Shown one piece after another: positions 6,824-13,751 of a stretch of DNA of 14,799 nt. Position numbers and translations under genes: made by a program. The notes under the pieces were generated by a model that saw only the letters and a list, made by a program, of their open reading frames with translations, made no database searches and was not told the DNA's origin. The stretch comes from Dehalococcoidia bacterium (GTDB taxonomy: Bacteria; Chloroflexota; Dehalococcoidia; Dehalococcoidales; Fen-1064), in the NCBI GenBank assembly GCA_030691775.1, contig JAUYDN010000165.1, forward strand, positions 1 through 14,799, written 5' to 3'. Numbering within the stretch: the first letter of the stretch is position 1; the number at the start of each line of letters is the position of its first letter.

Positions 6824-8915
6824 TGTGTATTTCCTTTAGTATAACCAGCACGCGGCGCATTTTACAAAAGTCCTCGAATTTATACTGCGCCTTGCGCCGC
6901 CAATTGGGATGTTCTGTGGTTGTGCTGGGAATATTTTGCGTGCGCGTTTCCAGCCACAGGTCTTCAAGATTGACCATCACCAGGCGTGCGCGGCTGGTAG
7001 TGATGAAAGCCAGGCATGCACGGAGGATTTCTGTCACGGTCGCCGGCGTTTTGAGCAGACCCTTGCCCTTAAGAAAAGCCAGCAATCTCCCCCGTACTAC
7101 GGCACGGATATCCTGCTCTCCTCGCACCTCCGCTTCCGTAATTATGCCGGTGTCAAGCCTGTCCTGTATATCCTGGCCGGACCAGAAGGAACCGAAGGGT
7201 GGCATATCGTGGGTGTTATAGCTTGCCACGGCATTGGTGGGTGGGGTGGGGAGAAGGGGATAGGCGTTGGAAGCCAACTCGTAGTACATGACGTACATCC
7301 GCCGCAGGTTGTGACGCCTCATCGCAGTGCGCACCTCAAGGGGAACGATACCCAGGTCCTCACCAACGATAATACTCTGGTGGCGGTGAGATTCCAGCGA
7401 AAGAATGGCATAAACCTCTTCGGGACGGTAGCGGAGGTAGACGCCGTGTTTGCCTTCCATCCCATGCGGAATCACGAAAAGCCGGTGCAGTCCCATAATA
7501 TGGTCGAGCCGCAGGATTTTAGCATACTGCAGGTGATGGCGGATGCAGGCGATAGTATAGGCATAACCTGTTTCCCGTACCCGCTCCGGGTGTACCGGCG
7601 GGAAAGCCCAGTTTTGACCCCCGGTGAAAACAACATCCGGGGGCGCGCCTGCGGAAATCCCGTTAACAAAAATATCGCGGTACCGCCACGTATCAAAACC
7701 ATCGCCATGGACACCCAGCGGGAGGTCGAGGTAGAGACGCACTTTCTGCGCCCGGGCAGTTCTGGCGCTAGAAGCCAGTTGTTCGTGTGCCAGCCACTGA
7801 GCGTAAAGGTGATAATTCCTGGCGTGTTCATCAAAATCGCTTCCGGCAATACCGCCCGCCTGTAACTGTCGCGACCACTTACGCCATGTTTTACCCTGCT
7901 TTTCCATCACCGCCCGGAACCGTGCGTAGTCTTCCAACTCCGGGTGTTCCCGGAGGAAACGTTCATATTCCTGACGCCGCGGTGTTTCAACTGCGAAGAA
8001 ATACCGGCTTAATTCCTCCAGCGCTTGACGCTTGAGCGCCATTCCACGGCGGTAATCGACCAGGCGCGTCCGCCGCAAAGATTGCAGTTCAGCCTGAAAA
8101 CCGGGTGAGTTGATTAACGACTGTGCTGTTTGGCAATCGGTCAGTTCCGGTACGGAGGTGATGTCGATAAAGAACTCGTTCCAGAGTAGTTTACTCAAGG
8201 GCAGGTAAGGGCTGGGCTCGAACGGTCTATCCAGGTAGGTTGCCAGTAAAGGTAGACTGGAGACGGCACTGCCGCCCTGCTCGCCCATCCACCCTGCCAG
8301 GTTTGCCAGGTCCGTGAAACTCCCACTGCCCCAGCCTCGCTGTGAATGCAGGGAATACAGGGGCATAAACACACCCCAGCTTTTTTTCTCCCGCGGAGAA
8401 TAGGCTCTAACAGGCGCCGAGATAATAAGAGTCGTGCCCTCCCGACCGGCTATATTAATCGTCAGCCTGTGGTAACCGGGTGGGAGTTTCTCAGCCAGCG
8501 GTAACTGTTTTTCACGCCAGACCAACCCTTCAAACTTTAGCTGACGTCCTGTTGGAAGGTCGTCATGCCACTTTAGTTCGCGGTGGGAACCGTCCTCCAT
8601 TGTCAGCACACCCGTGAGTTCGACACTGGCGAGTGACTGCGGAAGACGTACCTCAACGAATGGCAGATTACCGTTCCAGGCTATGACGACCGGTTCAACG
8701 CTTTTCTGCAATTGCGCCAGTCTGCTTTCCCGGTAGGCAGAACGGGATTCAGCCAGTGTGGTAAGGGGAGCGCCGAGGGATTTAAGGACAGCGAGCAGGG
8801 ATTCCGTTTGGGCTGACTGGCGCCTGCGCCCGTAGCCGTAATAGACCGTCTGCACACCGTACAGGTGCGCCGTGCTCCGGAGCAAACGCTCTCTGGCGGG
8901 CAAGGATGCTTCCAT
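6774..8915 (-). CDS. malQ: 4-alpha-glucanotransferase (amylomaltase), GH77, 713 aa
   Basis: The enzyme disproportionates malto-oligosaccharides by transferring glucan segments, linking maltodextrin use to glycogen. Residues 1-170 form the N-terminal helical and beta-sandwich extension seen in long MalQ proteins. The GH77 barrel follows, with WGVFMPLYSLHS (180-191), the catalytic Asp471 in ILRLDHIMGLHR, Glu519 in VGEDLGIVP, and Asp570 in YNTHDMPPF. The C-terminus has the family's NIPSTTTEHPNWRRK segment. Length is close to the roughly 690 residues of E. coli MalQ. ATG 8915 has no Shine-Dalgarno; the sequence before it is very AT-rich, so a leaderless message is possible. It is the first gene of the glucan operon. 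Confidence 0.95.
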   Translation of the reverse strand: MEASLPARERLLRSTAHLYGVQTVYYGYGRRRQSAQTESLLAVLKSLGAPLTTLAESRSAYRESRLAQLQKSVEPVVIAWNGNLPFVEVRLPQSLASVELTGVLTMEDGSHRELKWHDDLPTGRQLKFEGLVWREKQLPLAEKLPPGYHRLTINIAGREGTTLIISAPVRAYSPREKKSWGVFMPLYSLHSQRGWGSGSFTDLANLAGWMGEQGGSAVSSLPLLATYLDRPFEPSPYLPLSKLLWNEFFIDITSVPELTDCQTAQSLINSPGFQAELQSLRRTRLVDYRRGMALKRQALEELSRYFFAVETPRRQEYERFLREHPELEDYARFRAVMEKQGKTWRKWSRQLQAGGIAGSDFDEHARNYHLYAQWLAHEQLASSARTARAQKVRLYLDLPLGVHGDGFDTWRYRDIFVNGISAGAPPDVVFTGGQNWAFPPVHPERVRETGYAYTIACIRHHLQYAKILRLDHIMGLHRLFVIPHGMEGKHGVYLRYRPEEVYAILSLESHRHQSIIVGEDLGIVPLEVRTAMRRHNLRRMYVMYYELASNAYPLLPTPPTNAVASYNTHDMPPFGSFWSGQDIQDRLDTGIITEAEVRGEQDIRAVVRGRLLAFLKGKGLLKTPATVTEILRACLAFITTSRARLVMVNLEDLWLETRTQNIPSTTTEHPNWRRKAQYKFEDFCKMRRVLVILKEIHSARKGRAKPSDTGGKA

Positions 8916-8922
8916 TATATAA

Positions 8923-8950
8923 ATATTACAGACGTCAGAATAAATGTTGA
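8923..8950 (-). promoter_or_regulatory. Possible malQ promoter inside the repeat end
   Basis: On the minus strand TCAACA (8950-8945, 4 of 6 to -35), a 16-base spacer and TAATAT (8928-8923) precede ATG 8915 by seven bases, which would place the transcript start at or near the ATG. This fits the lack of a ribosome-binding site. The match is weak, and an overlapping TATAAT next to the ATG is a rival -10. Confidence 0.3.
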
Positions 8951-9160
8951 GACATCGCTCAGTCTGTCTTTGCGAGCGAAGCGAAGCAATCTCTGGATAA
9001 AAAAGGGGGTTTTATTAAGCGTTAGATTGCCACAGCTTGCCCCGTACTTGATACGGGGCCTGCCCCGTACTTGATACGGGGCCTGCCCCGTACTTGATAC
9101 GGGGTCGCTCCGCTCCTCGCAAAGGCAAATGATTCATCATTATTTAACGCGTTAGTATTA
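8924..9160 (-). repeat. Palindromic MITE-like intergenic element, 237 bp
   Basis: This non-coding block fills the gap between malQ and the CoA-transferase gene. Its two ends are imperfect inverted copies: 8924 onward starts TATTACAGACGT, and the complement from 9160 starts TAATACTAACGCG. Both lead to a perfect inner inverted repeat, CTTTGCGAG at 8968-8976 and CTCGCAAAG at 9116-9124. Inside are three tandem hairpin units and the fragments GCAATCTC and TTAGATTGCC. A further copy of one end occurs at 101-141. There is no transposase. The outer end coincides with the TAA stop (9160-9158) of the upstream CoA-transferase. It looks like a non-autonomous mobile or REP-type element; its exact limits are inferred from the shared ends. 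Confidence 0.6.
9036..9104. repeat. Three tandem 23-bp hairpin units
   Basis: The unit is C(T/C)TG followed by CCCCGTACTTGATACGGGG. The 19-base palindromic part occurs identically at 9040-9058, 9063-9081 and 9086-9104. Each forms a perfect 7-bp GC-rich stem (CCCCGTA/TACGGGG) with a 5-base loop. No T-run follows directly, so these are not typical intrinsic terminators. They could still slow polymerase or protect the 3' end of the minus-strand CoA-transferase message that enters from 9158. The exact copy number could vary between strains. Confidence 0.9.
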
Positions 9161-10423
9161 GGTGAACTGAAGCTCTTTTGATGCAGGCACCGTGCCGATA
9201 ACGCCCTCCTTTTCCATTAACTGAATCTCCTCGCGGCTCATACCCAGCAGAGTGCCATAAACGTGGTAATTGTGCTCGCCGAGAGAGGGAGCAGGCATCT
9301 CGCGTCTCAGTGGTGTCCGGGTGAGTCGCAACGGTCTGCCCTTGTACGGAAAGCTCCCGGCTTCAGGATGCGTCTCCACGTGGAAAAAATCCCGCTCTTT
9401 CAAATGGGCGTCGTTGAATAGCTCCCTCATATCGAGGACTGCGCCAGCCGTGAGGCCGGCTTCCTGCAGCTTTCTCATAACATCGTAATGTTCATGTTCT
9501 TTTGTCCACCGTGTGATTATTCCGTCCAGTTCGTCCTGATTCTTCCATCTGGAGAGCACATCGAGAAACCTGGTGTCTTCTGCCAACTCCGGCTTACCCA
9601 TCACCTGGCAAAAGCGGCGCCACTCTTCGTCAGATGCGATGGCGATAGTGACCCACCGGTCTTCTCCCTGGCACGGGTAGCAACCGTAAGGCGCCATAGA
9701 GCTGTGTCGATTACCCGCCTCGTTACGGACCCTTTTATTCATGGCGTAATCCATCATCACCTCACCGATGCAGAAGGTTGCCAGTTCCCGCTGTGACAGG
9801 TCGATTTGCATACCCTTGCCTGTCCCGTTGCGATAGCGCAGGGCGGCGATGATGAGACCAGGCGCCAGCGCCCCCGCCAGCATGTCCGGGTAGGCGAAAG
9901 AAGCGAAGGCAGATATCTGGTCGGGATAGCCGGTCAAATGTGCCAGTCCGCCGATTTGCTCCAGGGTAGGTCCGAAGGAGACGTAGTCCTTCTCTGGACC
10001 GGTCAGCCCCTGGCTGGTGAGGGACATCATGATAATCGAGGGATTGACCTCTCTCAGCGCCGGATAGTCCAGTTCCCAGCCAGTCAGTACCTTGCGGCTG
10101 AAGTTCTCCACCACCACATCACTGACCTTGACCAGCCTCTTGAAAACCTCCTTACCCTTGGGCAGGGTCAGGTCGAGCGTTATTCCGAGCTTATTGCGGT
10201 TTCTTTCATTTATCATGCCGGAACGGTTCCAAGGCCTTTCTCCCGGTATCCGGTTGGGATATATGCCTCTCGCCTGGACCCTGATAGGGTCGGGACGCCG
10301 GCAAGACTCTATCTTTATGACTTCGGCGCCCAGGTCAGCCAGTATGGCGCCGCAATACGGACCTGCCATGAACATCCCCATGTCCAGGACTCTGATTCCC
10401 TTTAATGCCAGATTAGTTGTCAT
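9158..10423 (-). CDS. Family III CoA-transferase (CaiB/BaiF type), catalytic-Asp subunit, 421 aa
   Basis: This is a CaiB/BaiF protein, which moves CoA between carboxylic acids through an Asp-bound anhydride and thioester. It shows the family's start LKGIRVLDMGMFMAGPYCGAILADLGAEVIKIE (residues 7-39), VVVENF (103-108), SLTSQGLTGP (134-143), and LTGYPD (163-168). The aligned catalytic position is Asp180 in FAYPDMLAG, so this subunit looks active. I prefer ATG 10423, 19 bases after the stop of the partner gene, because it gives the usual short N-terminus. A GTG at 10456 would add eleven residues and overlap the partner by 14 bases. The paired gene just upstream lacks the Asp, so the two probably form one heteromeric enzyme. 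The substrate is not known. Confidence 0.9.
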   Translation of the reverse strand: MTTNLALKGIRVLDMGMFMAGPYCGAILADLGAEVIKIESCRRPDPIRVQARGIYPNRIPGERPWNRSGMINERNRNKLGITLDLTLPKGKEVFKRLVKVSDVVVENFSRKVLTGWELDYPALREVNPSIIMMSLTSQGLTGPEKDYVSFGPTLEQIGGLAHLTGYPDQISAFASFAYPDMLAGALAPGLIIAALRYRNGTGKGMQIDLSQRELATFCIGEVMMDYAMNKRVRNEAGNRHSSMAPYGCYPCQGEDRWVTIAIASDEEWRRFCQVMGKPELAEDTRFLDVLSRWKNQDELDGIITRWTKEHEHYDVMRKLQEAGLTAGAVLDMRELFNDAHLKERDFFHVETHPEAGSFPYKGRPLRLTRTPLRREMPAPSLGEHNYHVYGTLLGMSREEIQLMEKEGVIGTVPASKELQFT

Positions 10424-10442
10424 AAACAAACCCCAAGAATAC

Positions 10443-11621
10443 TCAGATGACTCCACCTTCCCGGAGCCTCACCATGTCTCCCCTGCTCAGGCCGAGGCGT
10501 CCGCAATAAATCTCCTCGTTGTGTTCTCCCAGAAGGGGCGCGCGGCTGTGTTGCCAGGGGATGTCGCCCATACTGACCGGGGTGCCCGGGTAGGTCAGCT
10601 TACCAGCACGCGGATGCTCGATGTCAACAAGGAAACCCCTGGCATGGTATTGCGGTGCCTCGAACAGGTCGGCGGTTGTGGCGCCATAGCCGACGGGAAA
10701 TCCGATGGATTGTCCCGCGTGGTATATTTCGGTCATAGAGCGTTCTATCATCCAGGGAAGGAGGAGGGTCTCCAGTGCCTCGTAGTTTCTGGTGCGCGAT
10801 TGAGTATCACGGAAACGCGGGTCTTCCAAAAGCTCGGGCATTCCCACGAGTTGAGTTAATTTGGGCCAATGATGCGGCTGTAGCGCCAGTTGCACCACGC
10901 CATCCTTGCACGGGAATACCAGCATAGTCCTGTTTCTCCTGGCAACCACTCCCGTATATGCGTATTGTTCCGGAGCCTGAAAATGGCTGGCAACAATGCC
11001 TTCCAACAGGGAGATGTCTACCTGCTGGCCTGCTCCTGTCTGTTCAACATAGTGAAGCGCCGCCATGGTGCCGGTAAAAGCGGACAGACCACCCATATAC
11101 TGCGCTGCCTCGAATCCCCATCTCAGCGGCTCCCGCTCCGGGTCACCGATGAGATACATCATGCCGCCCAGGGCGAGGATTGCCATCTCTTCGGCTTTGT
11201 AGTCACGGTAGGGTCCGGTCTGCCCGAAATTGGAGATTGACGTTATCACCAATCGCGGGTTGATGCGCTCAAGAATCGAATAGCTCAGTCCCAGGCTCTG
11301 CATAACCCGAGGCTCAAAATTTTCCACGAGGACATCGGCCTCCTTCACCAGGTCTTTGAGGATTTTGATTCCTGTGGCTGACTTCAAGTTGAGCGTGATA
11401 CTCTTTTTCCCGGTATTCAAATAGAGGAACGTGCCGCTCTTTTCATGGTCTGGAAGGTCATCTGGAAAGGGTCCCATTCTTCTCGCAGGGTCGCCATGAC
11501 CGGGCTGCTCAACCTTTATCACTTCTGCTCCCATCCCCGCCAGGAGCTTCGTGCAAAGGGGCCCGCCGATATAATGGGTAAGGTCGATGACAGACAGACC
11601 CGAAAGCGGTGCCTCGGACAC
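10443..11621 (-). CDS. Family III CoA-transferase (CaiB/BaiF type), subunit without catalytic Asp, 392 aa
   Basis: It shares the CaiB/BaiF fold: LSGLSVIDLTHYIGGPLCTKLLAGMGAEVIKVE (residues 6-38), VLVENFEP (97-104), SISNFGQTGPY (128-138), and the C-terminal LLGEHNEEIY. In the segment that normally reads about GDxxxG, the sequence is AAQYMGG, so Gln174 stands where the catalytic Asp is expected. Unless the alignment is shifted, this subunit cannot form the covalent intermediate and would have a structural or binding role beside the Asp-bearing neighbour. It starts at GTG 11621 with GGGAGG five bases upstream. It follows the exporter gene after a 117-base gap containing two hairpins, and continues into the second CoA-transferase. 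Confidence 0.88.
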   Translation of the reverse strand: MSEAPLSGLSVIDLTHYIGGPLCTKLLAGMGAEVIKVEQPGHGDPARRMGPFPDDLPDHEKSGTFLYLNTGKKSITLNLKSATGIKILKDLVKEADVLVENFEPRVMQSLGLSYSILERINPRLVITSISNFGQTGPYRDYKAEEMAILALGGMMYLIGDPEREPLRWGFEAAQYMGGLSAFTGTMAALHYVEQTGAGQQVDISLLEGIVASHFQAPEQYAYTGVVARRNRTMLVFPCKDGVVQLALQPHHWPKLTQLVGMPELLEDPRFRDTQSRTRNYEALETLLLPWMIERSMTEIYHAGQSIGFPVGYGATTADLFEAPQYHARGFLVDIEHPRAGKLTYPGTPVSMGDIPWQHSRAPLLGEHNEEIYCGRLGLSRGDMVRLREGGVI

Positions 11622-11643
11622 ATCATCCTCCCTGCTGACTTAT

Positions 11644-11666
11644 TCGGGTATACCGTGGTAACCCGA
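11644..11666. other. Intercistronic hairpin between exporter and CoA-transferase genes
   Basis: TCGGGTATACC (11644-11654) and GGTAACCCGA (11657-11666) can pair over about ten bases with one bulge and a two-base nominal loop (the innermost pair would open). A second small stem, CCTGC (11683-11687) with GCAGG (11696-11700), lies nearby. No U-run follows on either strand, so a terminator is unlikely. The stems may adjust relative transcript levels of the exporter and CoA-transferase genes. Confidence 0.35.
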
Positions 11667-11738
11667 GTTCCTGCGCCAAACTCCTGCTATCCCGGGCAGG
11701 TGCTGGAAATGCCGGCAAGAGTCCTGGCTCTGATTAGT

Positions 11739-12923
11739 TCATACGTTAACAAACCGACCCAGCAAGAACACCATAACTATTGCCACCACGCCCACCATGG
11801 CCGCGGACACAAACCCGACATAGAACGGTTTGATTCCGAGTCCTTTCATGCTCCTGAAAGATGTGCCCAGCCCCACTCCAGCCATCGCCGTTGCCAAAAT
11901 GTAACCGGACCACTGGCTTATCGCTTTGGTAAGGTCAGCCCACTCCTGTTTATTCCAGAAACCCAGAGCCATGCCAGTGCCTTGCAAACCCGCATCACCG
12001 ATTGACCGTATGACAGCAAGAAGGAGAAAACCCAATATGAAAATCGGGAATAACTTGAGTGCCTTCTTGTAACCAGGTTCAGCCGGGTTTTTGGTCGTGC
12101 CTGTTCGGCGAGCGTAGACAAAAGTCATTATCGGAATGACCAGAGCCATCAAGACATTCCGCACCAGTTTCGTGACCATGGCAACATCAGCCGTGGTGGG
12201 ATTGGCAGTGGTGCCGAAGGTCTGGTCGTGAATCATACCGGAGGCGGCCACCTGAGCGGTCTCGTGGATAGCTGTGCCGGTGAAGAGCCCGCTCAGCGTT
12301 TGGTCCCCGCCGAATATCAGGTGAGAGAGAAAAGGGTACACTACCAGGGCGATGATACCGAACACGGTGATATTGGCGATAGCATACGTAACTTCTTCGT
12401 CTTTGGCGTTGATACCGGGTGCCGTGGCGACGATAGCGGAGACGCCGCAGATGCTGGTACCGACAGCGATGAGTGTTGCTAACCTGTCAGGCAATTTGAG
12501 GAGTCTTCCGAAATAGCTCGTGACCACCAACCCTGAAATCACCGCAACCACGACTATCGGTATTCCCCAGGCTCCGATTTTCAGGACATCGAAGATGCTG
12601 AGACGAATCCCCATGAGGATTATACCGAGCCGTAATATCTTTTTCAGGCAAAAACCGATGCCCGGCAGGAAGAGAGGCGGCATGGTGAAAAGATTACGGA
12701 CCAATATGCCAGCCACGATGACCGTCAGGATGTAGCTGATTAGCCCCTTGAATCCAAGGGCGGTGTTAAGCAGGTCGGTCAGCCACACGAACAAAGCGAC
12801 CAGAGCCACCGACAACACCACCCCGGGCACCAACTTCGGGACTTCCTGTATGGTGCACCCCAGGAGCAGGTCCTCAACAGTGCTCGGTTTGCGACGTGGC
12901 GCCTGTGCCTTTGGCTGTGTCAT
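11739..12923 (-). CDS. YeiH-family putative sulfate/sulfite exporter, 394 aa
   Basis: This is a polytopic inner-membrane protein of the UPF0324/YeiH family (Cons_hypoth698). About ten hydrophobic segments follow a basic N-terminus of some 30 residues. The family's signature stretches are present: GTSICGVSAIVATAP (residues 155-169) and GTAIHETAQVAASG (216-229), with ANPTTADVAMVTKLVRN after them. Members are annotated as putative sulfate exporters, but direct transport evidence is limited. Its ATG overlaps the TetR stop by four bases (ATGA), so it is coupled to the regulator. Placement with the CoA-transferases suggests it exports a product of that pathway or its substrate-derived anion. The specificity is inferred only from family naming. 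Confidence 0.88.
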   Translation of the reverse strand: MTQPKAQAPRRKPSTVEDLLLGCTIQEVPKLVPGVVLSVALVALFVWLTDLLNTALGFKGLISYILTVIVAGILVRNLFTMPPLFLPGIGFCLKKILRLGIILMGIRLSIFDVLKIGAWGIPIVVVAVISGLVVTSYFGRLLKLPDRLATLIAVGTSICGVSAIVATAPGINAKDEEVTYAIANITVFGIIALVVYPFLSHLIFGGDQTLSGLFTGTAIHETAQVAASGMIHDQTFGTTANPTTADVAMVTKLVRNVLMALVIPIMTFVYARRTGTTKNPAEPGYKKALKLFPIFILGFLLLAVIRSIGDAGLQGTGMALGFWNKQEWADLTKAISQWSGYILATAMAGVGLGTSFRSMKGLGIKPFYVGFVSAAMVGVVAIVMVFLLGRFVNV

Positions 12924-13561
12924 TCATTCACTCCGAGCTCATACGGCATTCGGTTTGCCTGAACTCTGCCGGGTGATATTTGTTTGATGATGAACCCGGT
13001 CTGCTGTTCGATGAACTCATCGATCGTGAACATATTTCTCACCCATTTCCTCAGTCCCCATTCCTGCGCCAAAGCCCAGATGTTGAAAGCTACCAGCGCC
13101 GGGTTTGTCACCTCGAATTCACCGTCTTTGACACCCTCATTTATCAGGTCTGTAAAGAAGTTGATGAAATCCTGGGTAGTTTTTTGTATTGGCTGGAGAT
13201 ACATGGAACGGGCAATGAGATGTGCCTCACGGACCCAGAATACAGAATAGTTCCTGGCCGCATGAATGTGCCGTAACCAGTAGTTCAAGCATTCGCGCAG
13301 AGCTTCGGTTGGACTCACATTTCCCAGGTTTCTGCGGAATTCCATCAGGCGGTCGACCGACTTCGCACCTCGTTGTACAACAAAATCGATAATCTCGTCT
13401 TTCGACCGGAAGTGGTGGTACAAACTACCGGTTGTCACTCCGATAGCTTTCGCCAGGTCACGCATGCTTGTTTGCGCTACACCTCTTTTAAGAAACAACT
13501 TAACAGCCACGTCGACTATTTCTTGCTTCCTATCACTTGTGTTACGCGTAGCGGTTACCAT
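12920..13561 (-). CDS. TetR/AcrR-family transcriptional regulator, 213 aa
   Basis: The first 60 residues are a TetR DNA-binding domain: RKQEIVDVAVKLFLKRG, then a helix-turn-helix at about 32-52 (SMRDLAKAIGVTTGSLYHHF), ending in RSKDEI. The remaining 150 residues are helical and variable, the ligand and dimer domain, with no recognised ligand type. ATG 13561 has GAGGTG five bases upstream. It is the first gene of the operon with the exporter and CoA-transferases, and two inverted repeats lie just before it at the predicted transcript start, which points to autorepression released by a pathway ligand, perhaps an acyl-CoA. That ligand is a guess. Confidence 0.92.
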   Translation of the reverse strand: MVTATRNTSDRKQEIVDVAVKLFLKRGVAQTSMRDLAKAIGVTTGSLYHHFRSKDEIIDFVVQRGAKSVDRLMEFRRNLGNVSPTEALRECLNYWLRHIHAARNYSVFWVREAHLIARSMYLQPIQKTTQDFINFFTDLINEGVKDGEFEVTNPALVAFNIWALAQEWGLRKWVRNMFTIDEFIEQQTGFIIKQISPGRVQANRMPYELGVNE

Positions 13562-13596
13562 ACTAGCACCTCATCTCAGTTTTCATTCACCACGCC

Positions 13597-13637
13597 ATGG
13601 TTGTACGTTAACAACCATACGTAACGTTAGGTATGGT
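13597..13637. promoter_or_regulatory. Two overlapping inverted repeats, probable TetR operators
   Basis: ATGGTTGT (13597-13604) and ACAACCAT (13611-13618) form a perfect inverted repeat with a 6-base spacer. ACCATAC (13614-13620) and GTATGGT (13631-13637) form a second perfect one with a 10-base spacer. They share ACCAT, so they overlap. They cover about +1 to +41 of the predicted tetR transcript, where a bound repressor would block initiation or clearance. The symmetry is seen directly; TetR binding is inferred from position. Confidence 0.6.
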
Positions 13638-13643
13638 GACGGC

Positions 13644-13672
13644 ATTTTATCACATTGGTCGATACCCGTCAA
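13644..13672 (-). promoter_or_regulatory. Sigma70-type promoter for the tetR-exporter-CoA-transferase operon
   Basis: On the minus strand TTGACG (13672-13667), a 17-base spacer and TAAAAT (13649-13644) match the consensus at 5 of 6 in each box. Transcription would begin near 13637, the outer edge of the operator repeats, giving a leader of about 75 bases before the tetR ATG. Confidence 0.65.
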
Positions 13673-13681
13673 GAGACTATT

Positions 13682-13710
13682 TTGACGTCCGAAAGAAGCA
13701 AGAGTATGAT
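13682..13710 (+). promoter_or_regulatory. Sigma70-type promoter for the nitroreductase gene
   Basis: TTGACG (13682-13687), a 17-base spacer and TATGAT (13705-13710) make a near-consensus promoter. Transcription would begin near 13717, about 35 bases before ATG 13752. Its -35 box is only nine bases from the -35 box of the opposing tetR promoter, so the two polymerase sites lie back to back. Confidence 0.65.
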
Positions 13711-13751
13711 ATTTTTAATTCGGTTCAATGACTCTAAAGGGGTGCTTTATC

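Noticed and set aside
6909..7865. Plus-strand open frame of 318 codons
   Set aside because: Although long, it is antisense to malQ, whose catalytic motifs all fall in the minus-strand frame.
9036..9104. Possible small CRISPR array (three repeats)
   Set aside because: The units are directly tandem with only 4-base linkers and no spacers; each unit is itself a palindrome.
9036..9104. Intrinsic terminator for the CoA-transferase operon
   Set aside because: The stems are strong, but no T-run follows on the minus strand until about 30 bases beyond the last stem, too far for the standard mechanism.
10092..10859. Plus-strand open frame of 255 codons
   Set aside because: It lies opposite the two CoA-transferase genes, crosses their junction, has no recognisable domain and no ribosome-binding site; it is an antisense shadow.
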